64,000 bases of DNA from Bacillota bacterium (GCA_023460795.1 JAEWPC010000090.1:1-64000); one strand, 5' to 3'. Numbered from the stretch's first letter, positions 26,433 to 34,959 are shown. Notes: generated by a model from the letters alone, not told the origin. Numbers and translations: made by a program.

Positions 26433-27614
26433 TCAGTTATGGTTAGTTGTGCCAATCCATTGACCGAGCATCGTTCGCCAATTGTTCACGTAGCCGTCTT
26501 GCGCCCATTGAACCATCACGATGCTTTCGCCGTCCTCTAGCTTGATCGTTAACGGCTTCATGTCTTCTTCCTTCATCCGGTAGGCCGAGATTGTGATCGC
26601 GTCCGCCGTCTGCACCGCGAGCAAGTCTTCCGTCGGCGATGTGAACGCGTCGATCGCGGCGGGCTCCTTGACGCGAATGTCGTCCCAGCTTAGCCATAGG
26701 GTGTCGTAGGACGAGACCTCCGTCGGCAACTGCGGTCCGATTGACGATGTCAACGCGATATTCCTTAGCAGTTGATCCGAGGTTTCCGATCTGCCGGGAA
26801 TTTTAGTAACCCAATGTCCCTTCTGACGCGCGATCGTCCACTCGTCCGACATCGTGCTCGACAGGTGTACGAGCTGCGTCAGCTGGTAATGCGGTTCATC
26901 CTTGGCCATGACAGCTTTCTCGCGAATAGCCGGCGCCAGCTGCTCGATGTCCTTCACCCAGACGCGGGACGTCGAATCGCCCGTGGCCTCGTCGGTTGTC
27001 GTCTGCAGAAGCGATACGTACTTGTTGCCCGCGAACAGCAGCTTCTCGTTCGTTCGATAAGCGGAATCCGTCGCGATCGCCACGGGCAGCGCCTCCCCGG
27101 CAGCTACGGACGCGATCACCTGGGAGTCTGGGCTGCGCGAGCCGCCGATCGCGTCGAGACGGTAGAACTTCAGCTTGTACGGCATGTAGATCCCTTCCAG
27201 GCTCGCGTGCAACCGCAGCTCCCCGTCCTCCGGTGCAACGAGAACGGAGCGGTATGTACTCGTCCCGGACGCAAGGTCCTTACGCAAGCCGATCAACATG
27301 GCGGAACGCGGCGGCTCCGTCGTCATGGCCGTCTGAGCGCTCGCGGCCGGCGAAGCGTCCTGCGTATTCTCAAGCTTCATGTTCTCTTGTAACGAATCGC
27401 CGTTCGACTGAGCCTGCCACAGCCAAGCGCCTGCAATCACCGCGAATAACACCACGAACGCCCCTGCCAGACGCGCCGCCGGCGCCCAGAACCGCCGCGC
27501 TCGCCTGCGTGGGTTATGGATCTGTTCGTGAATTCGTCTTCGTAAAGCTTCATCGAACCCGTTCTTAACCAGTGGACCCCGCGCAAGATGTTCTCGGAGC
27601 TCTTTGTCGTCCAC
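26433..27614 (-). CDS. Membrane protein cotranscribed with ECF sigma factor, probable anti-sigma
   Basis: A 393-residue protein. The start is the GTG at 27614, which shares its G with the sigma factor stop codon (TAGTG) and has AAGGAGG 10 bases upstream; the longer frame overlaps the sigma gene and is spurious. Residues 1-40 are cytosolic and charged, about 43-63 form one membrane segment (FVVLFAVIAGAWLW), and the rest is outside, with repeated beta-strand patterns and no recognised enzyme motif. The arrangement fits an ECF anti-sigma factor that senses an envelope signal. No zinc-binding HxxxCxxC motif is present, so the binding mode to sigma would be non-ZAS. Confidence 0.75.
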   Translation of the reverse strand: MDDKELREHLARGPLVKNGFDEALRRRIHEQIHNPRRRARRFWAPAARLAGAFVVLFAVIAGAWLWQAQSNGDSLQENMKLENTQDASPAASAQTAMTTEPPRSAMLIGLRKDLASGTSTYRSVLVAPEDGELRLHASLEGIYMPYKLKFYRLDAIGGSRSPDSQVIASVAAGEALPVAIATDSAYRTNEKLLFAGNKYVSLLQTTTDEATGDSTSRVWVKDIEQLAPAIREKAVMAKDEPHYQLTQLVHLSSTMSDEWTIARQKGHWVTKIPGRSETSDQLLRNIALTSSIGPQLPTEVSSYDTLWLSWDDIRVKEPAAIDAFTSPTEDLLAVQTADAITISAYRMKEEDMKPLTIKLEDGESIVMVQWAQDGYVNNWRTMLGQWIGTTNHN

Positions 27615-28171
27615 TATAGGTTCGCCTCCTTCATTTTCTCCAGTTTCTTCCGGGCGTGGAACATTCGCGATTTGACCGTCCCTTCGGAAACGTCCAGCAT
27701 GAGGGCGATTTCCTTCAGGGATAATTGATGATGCGCGAATAGGATCATGACTTCCCTGTATTTCATCGGGAGTTGCAGCACAAGCTTCCAAATCTCGTTC
27801 GCCGCGAGCTTCTCCATCGTTTCTTTCTCCGCCGATTGCCGGCTTCCGTAGTCCTCGTACGCGTCCATTAACGTCACTTTGCGCAAGAACGCGGACCGCT
27901 TGAAGTCGATCGCCGTATTCCGCGTGATCGTGAGCAGCCAGGTTTTCACCGAGGCGTCCCTGCGGAAGGCGTGCATGTTGCGGAACACTTTAATAAATAC
28001 TTCCTGCGTAATATCGTCCGCGAGATCCCATTTGCGGGTTATGCTATAGGCGTAGTTCCATACTTCCTTGCCGTACGCCGTCATTAGCTCGTTAAGCAAT
28101 TCCTTGTCGTCGCTAGTGTCGACTCTATATTTAAGAAAATCGAATTGATGCTGCGGATTCAACGCTGCCAC
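27614..28171 (-). CDS. ECF-type RNA polymerase sigma factor
   Basis: A sigma-70 family protein of about 183-185 residues. Region 2 covers about 28-95 (WDLADDITQEVFIKVFRN is the -10-recognising part; SVKTWLLTITRNTAIDFKR) and region 4 about 122-180 (LPMKYREVMILFAHHQLSLKEIALMLDVSEGTVKSRMFHARKKL). The start is either GTG at 28171 or TTG at 28162; the TTG has AGGTGG five bases upstream. It is coupled to the membrane protein gene downstream. A possible self-regulated promoter lies at 28185-28209. Confidence 0.9.
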   Translation of the reverse strand: MAALNPQHQFDFLKYRVDTSDDKELLNELMTAYGKEVWNYAYSITRKWDLADDITQEVFIKVFRNMHAFRRDASVKTWLLTITRNTAIDFKRSAFLRKVTLMDAYEDYGSRQSAEKETMEKLAANEIWKLVLQLPMKYREVMILFAHHQLSLKEIALMLDVSEGTVKSRMFHARKKLEKMKEANL

Positions 28172-28184
28172 CTCTATCCCTATA

Positions 28185-28209
28185 AACGAACGAAATATGA
28201 TCTAAGTTC
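28185..28209 (-). promoter_or_regulatory. Possible ECF-type promoter of the sigma factor gene
   Basis: Read leftward, GAAC, a 17-base spacer and CGTT resemble the bipartite ECF promoter form (AAC...CGTN). Self-regulation is common in these sigma factors, but the elements are short and the call is tentative. Confidence 0.3.
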
Positions 28210-28250
28210 AATCTAACATACTTTTCATTTCGCAAGTTAAAGGTTTCCTT

Positions 28251-28291
28251 AAAAAAACCCCCGCTCGGCGGTCATCCGTCAAGCGAGGGTA
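28251..28291 (-). terminator. Intrinsic terminator after the FtsH-like gene
   Basis: Leftward, CCCTCGCTTGACGG... pairs with ...CCGAGCGGGG and runs into T7. It closes the partner/FtsH-like operon ahead of the ECF sigma promoter. Confidence 0.87.
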
Positions 28292-28305
28292 TAGGTGGTT
28301 GCATA

Positions 28306-29811
28306 TCAGGCGGCAAGCTGCTTCATACGAGTACGAAGCTGTTCGCCGGACAACGTCTCTTCTTGAATAAGAACGGCAAGCATCTGCTTGAACGTCTCCA
28401 TGTGAGCGGATAGCAGCGTTCTCGTCTGCTCGGTCAGCGCATCCAGGATCGCGGCGTTCTCCTTCGACCACATCTCCTGCGTGAGCGCCTGCGGATGCAC
28501 GATTCCCAGATCCGACATGCCCGATTCGATCAACGTTCTTACGATGCCTGTCGCATGCTCGAAATCGCCTCGCGAGCCGGTGCTGCGCCCGCCGTAATTG
28601 AGCTCCTCGGCAACCGCGCCGCCAAGCGCGATCATGATCTGTTCTTCTAGCACGCGCTTGGTATACAGATAGCTGTCTGCCTGCGGATTATGGCGCACGT
28701 AGCCGAGCGCTTGACCGCGCGGCGTAAGCGACACTTGCGCAACGCTGCCCGGACGGACGCTTTCCGCGACGATCGCGTGGCCTAGCTCGTGAATCGCCAC
28801 GCGTTCGCGCTCTTCGCGAGTCGTCTCGCGGTCCATGCGTTCGCCCATCATTACTTTGTCGATCGCGCGAGACAGATGCTCCATGCCGATCGTAGCCGAC
28901 TCGTCGCGAAGCGCGTAGATCGCGCCTTCGTTCATGACGCTCTCGAGCTGAGCCCCGGAGAAGCCGAACGTCTCCTCCGCGACTTTGGACAGCGATACGC
29001 CGGTATCGATCGGTTTATTGCGGGCGTGAATGTTCAGAATATGCTCGCGGCCCGTTTTGTCCGGCAGATCGACCTGAATGTGGCGGTCGAAGCGGCCCGG
29101 ACGGAGCAGCGCCGCATCGAGCAGCTCCTTGCGGTTCGTTGCGGCAATCAATAGTACGCGTACGTCCTCATCGCCTTGGATGCCGTCCATCTCGGTCAGG
29201 AGCTGGTTCAGCGTCTGGTCGTATTCCCGATGCTGGCCGCCGTCGCGTTTGCCGCCGATGCCGTCGATTTCGTCGATGAAAATAATCGCGCTGTCGCGCT
29301 TATGTTTGATCGCTTGCTGCCGCGCTTCCTTGAACAGGTCGCGGATTCGGCCCGCGCCGACGCCGACGTACATCTCGACGAATTCGCTGCCCGACGCCGC
29401 GATGAACGCGGAATTCGTATGCTGCGCCGCCGCTTTGGCGAGCAGCGTCTTCCCCGTTCCCGGAGGCCCGGTCAGCAGAATGCCTTTCATCGGGCGAATG
29501 CCAAGCTTCTCGATCCGATCGCGCTGCACGAGAAATTCGAGCGCTTCCTTCAGCTCGCGCTTCGGTTGATCTTGACCGCCGATATCTTCGAAGCTCAGGA
29601 AGGAAGGCTTGCGTGAGGCGACTTTCTTGCCGGCCGCGCCCATCGCAAGACCGCCGCCGCCCCTCGTACGCATGAACAGGAATACGGCGGTTAACATGAA
29701 GGCGCCCATTACAAGAACCGCGGGCGGAAGCCCGATATAGACGAGAAAAATAAGCGCGACGGGAACGATGCCAATCGCGATCTCTTTGCCGTATTGGGAT
29801 AGATTACGCAT
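28306..29811 (-). CDS. Short FtsH-like membrane AAA+ zinc metalloprotease
   Basis: A 501-residue paralogue of FtsH. Two membrane segments lie back to back at about 10-48 with only a few residues between them, so the 70-residue extracytoplasmic domain usual in FtsH is missing. The AAA module follows: FEDIGGQDQPKRELKE, Walker A GPPGTGKT, Walker B IIFIDEIDG, and the arginine-finger region LLRPGRFDR. The protease has HELGH as its zinc motif and the third ligand Asp probably in SRGDFEHATG. It should degrade or extract membrane proteins. The C-terminal tail is shorter than usual. Its start lies 8 bases inside the upstream membrane protein gene, so the two are coupled. Confidence 0.92.
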   Translation of the reverse strand: MRNLSQYGKEIAIGIVPVALIFLVYIGLPPAVLVMGAFMLTAVFLFMRTRGGGGLAMGAAGKKVASRKPSFLSFEDIGGQDQPKRELKEALEFLVQRDRIEKLGIRPMKGILLTGPPGTGKTLLAKAAAQHTNSAFIAASGSEFVEMYVGVGAGRIRDLFKEARQQAIKHKRDSAIIFIDEIDGIGGKRDGGQHREYDQTLNQLLTEMDGIQGDEDVRVLLIAATNRKELLDAALLRPGRFDRHIQVDLPDKTGREHILNIHARNKPIDTGVSLSKVAEETFGFSGAQLESVMNEGAIYALRDESATIGMEHLSRAIDKVMMGERMDRETTREERERVAIHELGHAIVAESVRPGSVAQVSLTPRGQALGYVRHNPQADSYLYTKRVLEEQIMIALGGAVAEELNYGGRSTGSRGDFEHATGIVRTLIESGMSDLGIVHPQALTQEMWSKENAAILDALTEQTRTLLSAHMETFKQMLAVLIQEETLSGEQLRTRMKQLAA

Positions 29812-30337
29812 TCGGCCACACCTCCATCGTTGCGGGTTGTCGAGGAAGAATAACGAACTTCGCGTTCGCGCCGTCGCGCAGCGTCACGTAGACGTTGTCC
29901 TCATCCATCGAAGTTTCGGCGGTAACGCCGGGATATTGTTCGGACAGCTTGTTCATTGCCTCGCGAATGCTGGTATACTGGCGGTTCTCCATCGCTTGGG
30001 CAACGTCGAACAGCGAGTAGCTCCAAGCTTGTTCGAGCTTCTCGTTCGCGGTGCCTTCGGCGGAGAGATTCAACTTTTTGCTTCCGATCTCGGAAGCTCC
30101 GTCTTCTTTCAGCTTGCGGTATACATCCGCTATATTCGCGTCCTGCTTCAGCTCTAGGTCGATATTCACTTGGCCGTTCGTCGTATCTACGACCGCGTTC
30201 GTCACGCCCGGAACGGAACCGGCGATGCGATCGAGCGGTTGCTCGATGCCGTAATGGCGGTATGCGAACCACCCGCCGAATAGAATGGCCGCGGTCAATG
30301 CGGCAGTTATCGTTAAAGGAAGTATTTTAATTTTCAT
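29804..30337 (-). CDS. Single-pass membrane protein coupled to the FtsH-like protease
   Basis: A 177-residue protein not recognised as a known family. Residues about 7-25 (PLTITAALTAAILFGGWF) are one membrane segment, with a short cytosolic start MKIK and about 150 residues outside. The outer part alternates strands and helices (VPGVTNAVVDTTNGQVNIDLEL; VYRKLKEDG; a helical middle; a final VTAETSMDEDNVYVTL). The start at 30337 is set by AGGAGG ten bases before it; the longer frame has no site. Its last codons overlap the protease start. It may supply the sensing or substrate-binding domain the protease lacks. Confidence 0.75.
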   Translation of the reverse strand: MKIKILPLTITAALTAAILFGGWFAYRHYGIEQPLDRIAGSVPGVTNAVVDTTNGQVNIDLELKQDANIADVYRKLKEDGASEIGSKKLNLSAEGTANEKLEQAWSYSLFDVAQAMENRQYTSIREAMNKLSEQYPGVTAETSMDEDNVYVTLRDGANAKFVILPRQPATMEVWPNA

Positions 30338-30414
30338 CGCGTGTAGTCCTCCTCTAGGTGCTTTTTTGTAGTGTCGTGTAGGATTCGCGCGTTCGGTCGC
30401 AATCAAGTGAATCA

Positions 30415-30444
30415 GATCAATCGATCTATATGGGATCAATCGAT
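30415..30444. repeat. Direct repeat GATCAATCGAT in the promoter region of the protease operon
   Basis: GATCAATCGAT occurs at 30415-30425 and again at 30434-30444, 19 bases apart. It lies about 80-105 bases upstream of the partner gene start, in the only sizeable region before the operon, and could be an operator. The rest of 30338-30555 shows no gene. Confidence 0.5.
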
Positions 30445-30555
30445 GTATCTATCATTGGGTACATCAACGAGTATATCAGCTTTTGATAGACGAATCTCTA
30501 GCTGATCATTGGTAATCGCGGTTCCGCTTGGTATCTCCCTTCAAGTTCGAACACG

Positions 30556-30580
30556 AAAAACACGCCGCGGGCGGCGTGTT
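30556..30580 (-). terminator. Intrinsic terminator of the secreted amidase gene
   Basis: Leftward, AACACGCCGC pairs with GCGGCGTGTT and the helix runs into a U-tract. Confidence 0.87.
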
Positions 30581-30610
30581 CTGCGCTTGCTATAGTCCGG
30601 GAAAAGCCTA

Positions 30611-32206
30611 CTAAGGTTTCTTCACGAGAACGGGCGCTTTGCGATACATCGTCGCTTGCTCATAGTCGTATGCCAAGCCGAGCAAGCTGGCTTCGGACCA
30701 CATCTTGCCGACGAACGCGATTTCGAACGGCGAACCGCTCTTATAGTAGCCGGCAGGGACCGTGACGAGCGGTACGCCGGCTATGTTGATTTCCGATACG
30801 GTCGTGGCGCCGATGTTATCCGTGCTCGACAGCTGCGGCGTTTCCTTGAACATTTGCGGATAGACGAGCGCGTCGAGATCGTATTTATCCATGACGTCGT
30901 TAATGATCTGCACTAGCTTCGTGCGGCTTGCGATGAAGTCGGACAAGTCCAGCGGGTCGTTCAAGTTCGGCAGATTCCCGTTATAACGGTTGAACAAGGA
31001 AGGCATCTCTCCGGTTTTCTTGAGAAGTTCGTCTACCGAATGGATCGCCGCGCTTGGACCGAGCCGCTCCAAGTAGTCTTGCATATCGTAAATGACGGAG
31101 TTGGTGCCGCCCGCCGCTGCCTTCATCGTTGCGGCGAAATCGGTATTCGCGAACGGATCCGTCACGACCGTAGCGCCTTGCGCTTTCAGCTCCGCGATAG
31201 CGCGACTGTACAGCTCTTCCGTCTCCGGGGTCAGCTCCTGATTCCGCCAACCGGGACCGTACAGCCCGATCCGCTTCCCTTGCAGCTCTTGCTTGTTCAA
31301 ATGGGACGTATAACCGTTCTTCGGGATGTTGCCGATGGAAGCGACGGTCTTCGGATCGTCATGGGTATAACCGGCGATGATGTCCAGCATGAGAGCCGCA
31401 TCGCGCACGGTTCTGGCGTGCGTGCCGATGACGTCGCGGGTGCTTCCGCCGATCGGTACGACGCCTACGTTCGGAACGAGGCCGAACGTAGGCTTGATGC
31501 CGACGATATTCTGCGCGGCAGCGGGGTTCTGTATCGAACCGCCGGTTTCCTCCGCAATGCCGAGCACCGCGAAGTTGCCCGAGATCGCCATAGCCGTTCC
31601 GCTGCTGCTGCCGCCGGGAACGAGGCTGCGATCGACCGCGTTATACGTATCTCCGTCCCAGCTCGTCGAAGCGCGAGTGCCGGAGCTGCTGAACGCGGGG
31701 ATATTCGTCCGTCCGATAATGATCGCGCCTGCTGCTTTAAGACGAGCGACGACGGGGGCATCCTTCTCGGGGATAAGCTCGATGCCGCCTTTCTGCGGGG
31801 CGAGCGGTTCCCAACCCATCGTTGACGGGAAGCCGGCCATATCTACCGCTTCTTTAATGACGATGGGCACTCCGGCCAACGGACCGAGCTTCTCCCCCGC
31901 CGAGCGGCGCCGGTCGATATCTCGTGCCTCTTCCAATGCCTTGGCATTCATCATCGTAAAGGCGTTGTAGTTCGGTTCGTAGATGCCGATGCGGTCCAAA
32001 TAAGCTTTCACGACCTGTTCAGTCGTGTAATCGCCGTTCGCGTAACCGGCCTGGAGCCGATCGAGCGTAATTTCTTCATAGGGGAACGAGCTCGCGGATT
32101 CGGCCGCGTTCGCCGAAGCCAGAGGAAAAATCAATGAAGCGGCCAGCATAAGAGCAAGTACGAACGATAAGTACTTTCGTGAGGCAGAAGATTGTTGCAC
32201 GGTCAT
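30611..32206 (-). CDS. Secreted amidase signature family enzyme
   Basis: A 531-residue hydrolase of the amidase signature family, which uses a Ser-cisSer-Lys triad: Lys in IVIKEAVDMAG, cis-Ser in PGGSSSGTAMA and nucleophile Ser in EETGGSIQNPA. Most family members are cytosolic; this one has a clear signal peptide (about 1-36, LSFVLALMLAASLIFPLASANA region), so it acts outside the cell on an unknown amide or ester. The start at 32206 is chosen for GGAGAGGAG upstream. It is monocistronic. GatA is excluded because it is exported and no gatC/gatB are present. Confidence 0.9.
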   Translation of the reverse strand: MTVQQSSASRKYLSFVLALMLAASLIFPLASANAAESASSFPYEEITLDRLQAGYANGDYTTEQVVKAYLDRIGIYEPNYNAFTMMNAKALEEARDIDRRRSAGEKLGPLAGVPIVIKEAVDMAGFPSTMGWEPLAPQKGGIELIPEKDAPVVARLKAAGAIIIGRTNIPAFSSSGTRASTSWDGDTYNAVDRSLVPGGSSSGTAMAISGNFAVLGIAEETGGSIQNPAAAQNIVGIKPTFGLVPNVGVVPIGGSTRDVIGTHARTVRDAALMLDIIAGYTHDDPKTVASIGNIPKNGYTSHLNKQELQGKRIGLYGPGWRNQELTPETEELYSRAIAELKAQGATVVTDPFANTDFAATMKAAAGGTNSVIYDMQDYLERLGPSAAIHSVDELLKKTGEMPSLFNRYNGNLPNLNDPLDLSDFIASRTKLVQIINDVMDKYDLDALVYPQMFKETPQLSSTDNIGATTVSEINIAGVPLVTVPAGYYKSGSPFEIAFVGKMWSEASLLGLAYDYEQATMYRKAPVLVKKP

Positions 32207-32418
32207 AATCAATCCAGCTCCTCTCCTATTTTCTCTATGCGATCGATTCCACTGAATCTCTGCCCCCCTTCCCTTCCATATACATAACATTGTATTTAAG
32301 AATTATGTAAGGTTATTCTAGATAATAAATATTATAATGTAAATATATCTAACGTATCATGAACAAAGGTTCACCTCCTCGACAGAAGAATGCCGTCGAA
32401 TCGGGACTCCGGTAACGC
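32207..32418. other. AT-rich intergenic region
   Basis: This stretch between the ypmB-like gene's terminator and the amidase is AT-rich around 32290-32350 and contains several TATAAT-like hexamers on the leftward strand, so the amidase promoter is probably here, but no single -35/-10 pair stands out. GAGGAGGTG near 32375 precedes only a three-codon frame on the leftward strand. No gene was found. Confidence 0.5.
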
Positions 32419-32448
32419 AAAAAAGCCACCCTACGGGCGGCTTTCCTG
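32419..32448 (-). terminator. Intrinsic terminator after the ypmB-like gene
   Basis: Leftward, AAAGCCGCCC pairs with GGGTGGCTTT followed by T-rich sequence. It closes the long panB-to-ypmB leftward unit. Confidence 0.87.
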
Positions 32449-32459
32449 TCCTATACGGT

Positions 32460-32993
32460 TTATGAACGCTGCGTCGGCAGCTCGTACGTCTTCAACTTCG
32501 TACCGTCTTTGAAGGAATAGAAATCGATAGCCTCGTGACGTCTGCCCGTTTCGCTCCAGTAGCGAATCTCCCAAGCCGGAGCTCCCTGGAACCAGCCCGG
32601 GAGAATCCGATTCGGCTTCTCGCCTCCATGGCTGTCCGCGAACATACGGATCATAAGGGACTTGGACACGTTCTCGCTCACCTTGAGCTTAAGCAGCTCG
32701 GTCTCGCGCTCCCATATCATCCACTTGTCCCCTTGCGCGTCTTCCCCGCTTACGATCCACACGTTCTCTTGCCAGGTGTGCAGCTCCGCCCGGTCGATCT
32801 CGACGAGCTCGCCTTGTTGCTTCGCGATCGCGATCGCCCTGCGCTCCGCTTGGCGGTAATCGGAGTCGGCAGACCGCACATATAACACGAAGGATACGGC
32901 TACGAACACGAGAAAACCGAGAATAACGATCATCCATCGCACCCAAGAGATGCGCGGCATCTTACGAAGGCTCTCGCTCCGGCTCAGATTCAT
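32460..32993 (-). CDS. ypmB: YpmB-like membrane-anchored protein (DUF5590/PepSY-type)
   Basis: A 177-residue protein with a cytosolic start, one membrane segment (about 19-41) and an extracytoplasmic domain. The segment SDYRQAERRAIAIAKQ followed by a pattern of strands (NVWIVSGEDAQGDKWMIW, GAPAWEIRYW) and the final YSFKDGTKLKTYELP resembles B. subtilis YpmB, which lies just downstream of dinG. Position after dinG and rex supports the name. Function is unknown. It overlaps the deaminase gene by 4 bases. Confidence 0.7.
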   Translation of the reverse strand: MNLSRSESLRKMPRISWVRWMIVILGFLVFVAVSFVLYVRSADSDYRQAERRAIAIAKQQGELVEIDRAELHTWQENVWIVSGEDAQGDKWMIWERETELLKLKVSENVSKSLMIRMFADSHGGEKPNRILPGWFQGAPAWEIRYWSETGRRHEAIDFYSFKDGTKLKTYELPTQRS

Positions 32994-34294
32994 CCCCGCA
33001 GCCTCTCATAGCACCGCTGAGCTTCAGCCATGATCCGCTCCTCGTCCAGCGTAAGCAGTTGTCCGTTCCTCAGCAGCTGTCGGCCGTCGACCCAGACGTG
33101 CGCAACGTCGGACCCCATGGACGCATAGACGACATGGGACAAGAGATCCGTCATCGGAACATAATGCGACTTGCCGAGCGCGAGGGCGATCAGATCCGCC
33201 TTCAATCCCGGTATCAGCTGTCCCGTGACGCCTCCGAGCCCGATCGATTTCGCGCCGTACGCCGTTCCCATCCGCAGCGCCTCGGCCGCCGGAATGACGG
33301 TCGGATCGCCGGATACCCCTTTATGAATGAGCGCCGCCGTCGTGATTTCTTGGAAAAGATTCAGGTTATTGTTGCTAGCCGCGCCGTCCGTCCCGAGCGA
33401 CACGGTGACCCCTGCTTTCAGCAAGTCCGGCACGCGTGCCACGCCGCTGGCGAGCTTCAGGTTGCTTACCGGGTTATGAGAGACGGCGACATGGCGCTCG
33501 GCGAGCAGCGCGATCTCTTCGTCCGTCAGATGAACGCCGTGCGCGACGAGCGTAGGGCGGGAGAACATACCGAGCCTATCGAGATGCTCTACCGGGCGGC
33601 AGCCGTAATCGCGCACGTTCTGCTCGACTTCGGCGGCGGTTTCCGACATATGCGTATGCATCGGCAAGTTCAGATCGTGAGCTGCCTCGACGAATTTCAA
33701 GATGTAATCCGGCGGACACGTGTAAGGCGCATGCGGGGAGATCATAACGTTAATGCGTCCGTCCGCCGCTCCGTGCCAATCCTTGGCGAAGCCGATGGCG
33801 TCCGCGAGCTTCGCGCGCTGGACGTCTTCCGGGCATAGACCGATGACGCCGCGCGTCAGGCTTGCGCGCATGCCCGACGTCTCGACCACTTCGGCGACGC
33901 GGTTCATATGATCGTACATATCGACGAACGTCGTCGTTCCGCTCTTGATCATCTCGGCGGCGGAAAGCGCGGTGCCCCAATACACGTCGTCGCCGGTAAA
34001 TTTCGCTTCCATCGGCCACATATGATTCTGAAGCCAATCCTGCAGCGCCAAGTCTCCGCCTACGCCGCGGAGCAGCGACATCGCCGCGTGACCGTGCGTA
34101 TTCACGAGTCCGGGCATGAAGAGGTACCCGGTTCCGTCGATGATTTCGGCCGCGGCTTTCAGCTCGTGCTGCGGGGCCGGGCCTTCGCCCATCGCGGCGA
34201 TGCGGGTGCCGTCGACGGCAAGCCAGCCCGTGAATTGCGGATTTTGGTCGTCCATCGTAATGAACGTTCCGTTATTGATCAGCCATCTTTTCAC
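32990..34294 (-). CDS. mtaD: 5-methylthioadenosine/S-adenosylhomocysteine deaminase
   Basis: A 434-residue amidohydrolase of the TrzN/MtaD type. Metal ligands are in NTHGHAAMS and later HTHMSETAAE and HGVHLTDEE; the metal-binding Asp is in SLGTDGAASNNNL. The family deaminates the adenine of methylthioadenosine and SAH; some members act on 8-oxoguanine or other adenosines, so the substrate is an inference. It overlaps rex and the ypmB-like gene by 4 bases each, so it is coupled. It may connect SAM by-product handling with the mtn genes elsewhere in the window. Confidence 0.85.
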   Translation of the reverse strand: MKRWLINNGTFITMDDQNPQFTGWLAVDGTRIAAMGEGPAPQHELKAAAEIIDGTGYLFMPGLVNTHGHAAMSLLRGVGGDLALQDWLQNHMWPMEAKFTGDDVYWGTALSAAEMIKSGTTTFVDMYDHMNRVAEVVETSGMRASLTRGVIGLCPEDVQRAKLADAIGFAKDWHGAADGRINVMISPHAPYTCPPDYILKFVEAAHDLNLPMHTHMSETAAEVEQNVRDYGCRPVEHLDRLGMFSRPTLVAHGVHLTDEEIALLAERHVAVSHNPVSNLKLASGVARVPDLLKAGVTVSLGTDGAASNNNLNLFQEITTAALIHKGVSGDPTVIPAAEALRMGTAYGAKSIGLGGVTGQLIPGLKADLIALALGKSHYVPMTDLLSHVVYASMGSDVAHVWVDGRQLLRNGQLLTLDEERIMAEAQRCYERLRG

Positions 34295-34959
34295 TCGAAT
34301 ACCCCTTCGCTCTGATCCCCGTTAGGATCCTCGTTATGATCGTCCATATAATAAGCCAAGCTAAGCAGCTCCGCCGTAAAATCCACATGGTGAATTCTTA
34401 CGCCCGCGGGCGCCCTCAGTACGACCGGAGCGAAATTCAGAATGCCCTTGACGCCCGAAGCGCTGAATTGGTCGGCGACGGTCTGCGCCTCTTGGGCGGG
34501 AACCGTAATGATTCCTACGGATATATCGTGAGACTTCACGACGTCTTTCAGCTCGCGCATCGGCTGTACCGTCAGATGATTGATTTTGGTGCCGCGCTTC
34601 GCCTCGTCGGCATCGAAGACGGCGACGATCTTCATATTATCCTTCAGGTACATATTATAATTGCACAACGCGCGACCCAAGTTGCCGGTGCCGACGAGCG
34701 CCACGTTAAGCGGCTTGTCCAACTTCAGAATATGCCGGATTTTCTCGATCAAGTAGTCGACGTTATAGCCGACGCCCTTGCGTCCGAATTCGCCGAAATA
34801 AGCGAGGTCCTTCCGGATTTGCGCCGGATTCAGATCGAGCTTCTCCCCGAGATCCTGCGATGACACGGTCTGGATGCCGCTCAGGCTCAGATCGTTCAGA
34901 AACCGTAAATAGATCGGAAGGCGTCGGATGACCGCTTCGGATATTTTGAACGACTTCAT
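34291..34959 (-). CDS. rex: Redox-sensing transcriptional repressor Rex
   Basis: A 222-residue NADH-sensing repressor. The N-terminal winged helix covers about 1-80 (SEAVIRRLPIYLRFLNDL, QDLGEKLDLNPAQIRKDLAYFGEFGRKGVGY) and the Rossmann domain about 85-210 with VALVGTGNLGRALCNY. Rex controls fermentation and respiration genes in Gram-positive bacteria. Its place between dinG and the deaminase, with 4-base overlaps on both sides, is not the usual B. subtilis context. Confidence 0.96.
   Translation of the reverse strand: MKSFKISEAVIRRLPIYLRFLNDLSLSGIQTVSSQDLGEKLDLNPAQIRKDLAYFGEFGRKGVGYNVDYLIEKIRHILKLDKPLNVALVGTGNLGRALCNYNMYLKDNMKIVAVFDADEAKRGTKINHLTVQPMRELKDVVKSHDISVGIITVPAQEAQTVADQFSASGVKGILNFAPVVLRAPAGVRIHHVDFTAELLSLAYYMDDHNEDPNGDQSEGVFE

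Noticed and set aside
27615..27791. N-terminal extension of the membrane anti-sigma-like protein
   Set aside because: It lies inside the sigma factor gene, whereas the GTG at 27614 has an ideal AAGGAGG site.
32340..32395. Leader peptide before the secreted amidase
   Set aside because: A good GGAGGTG site precedes only a three-codon frame, and nothing suggests attenuation of this gene.
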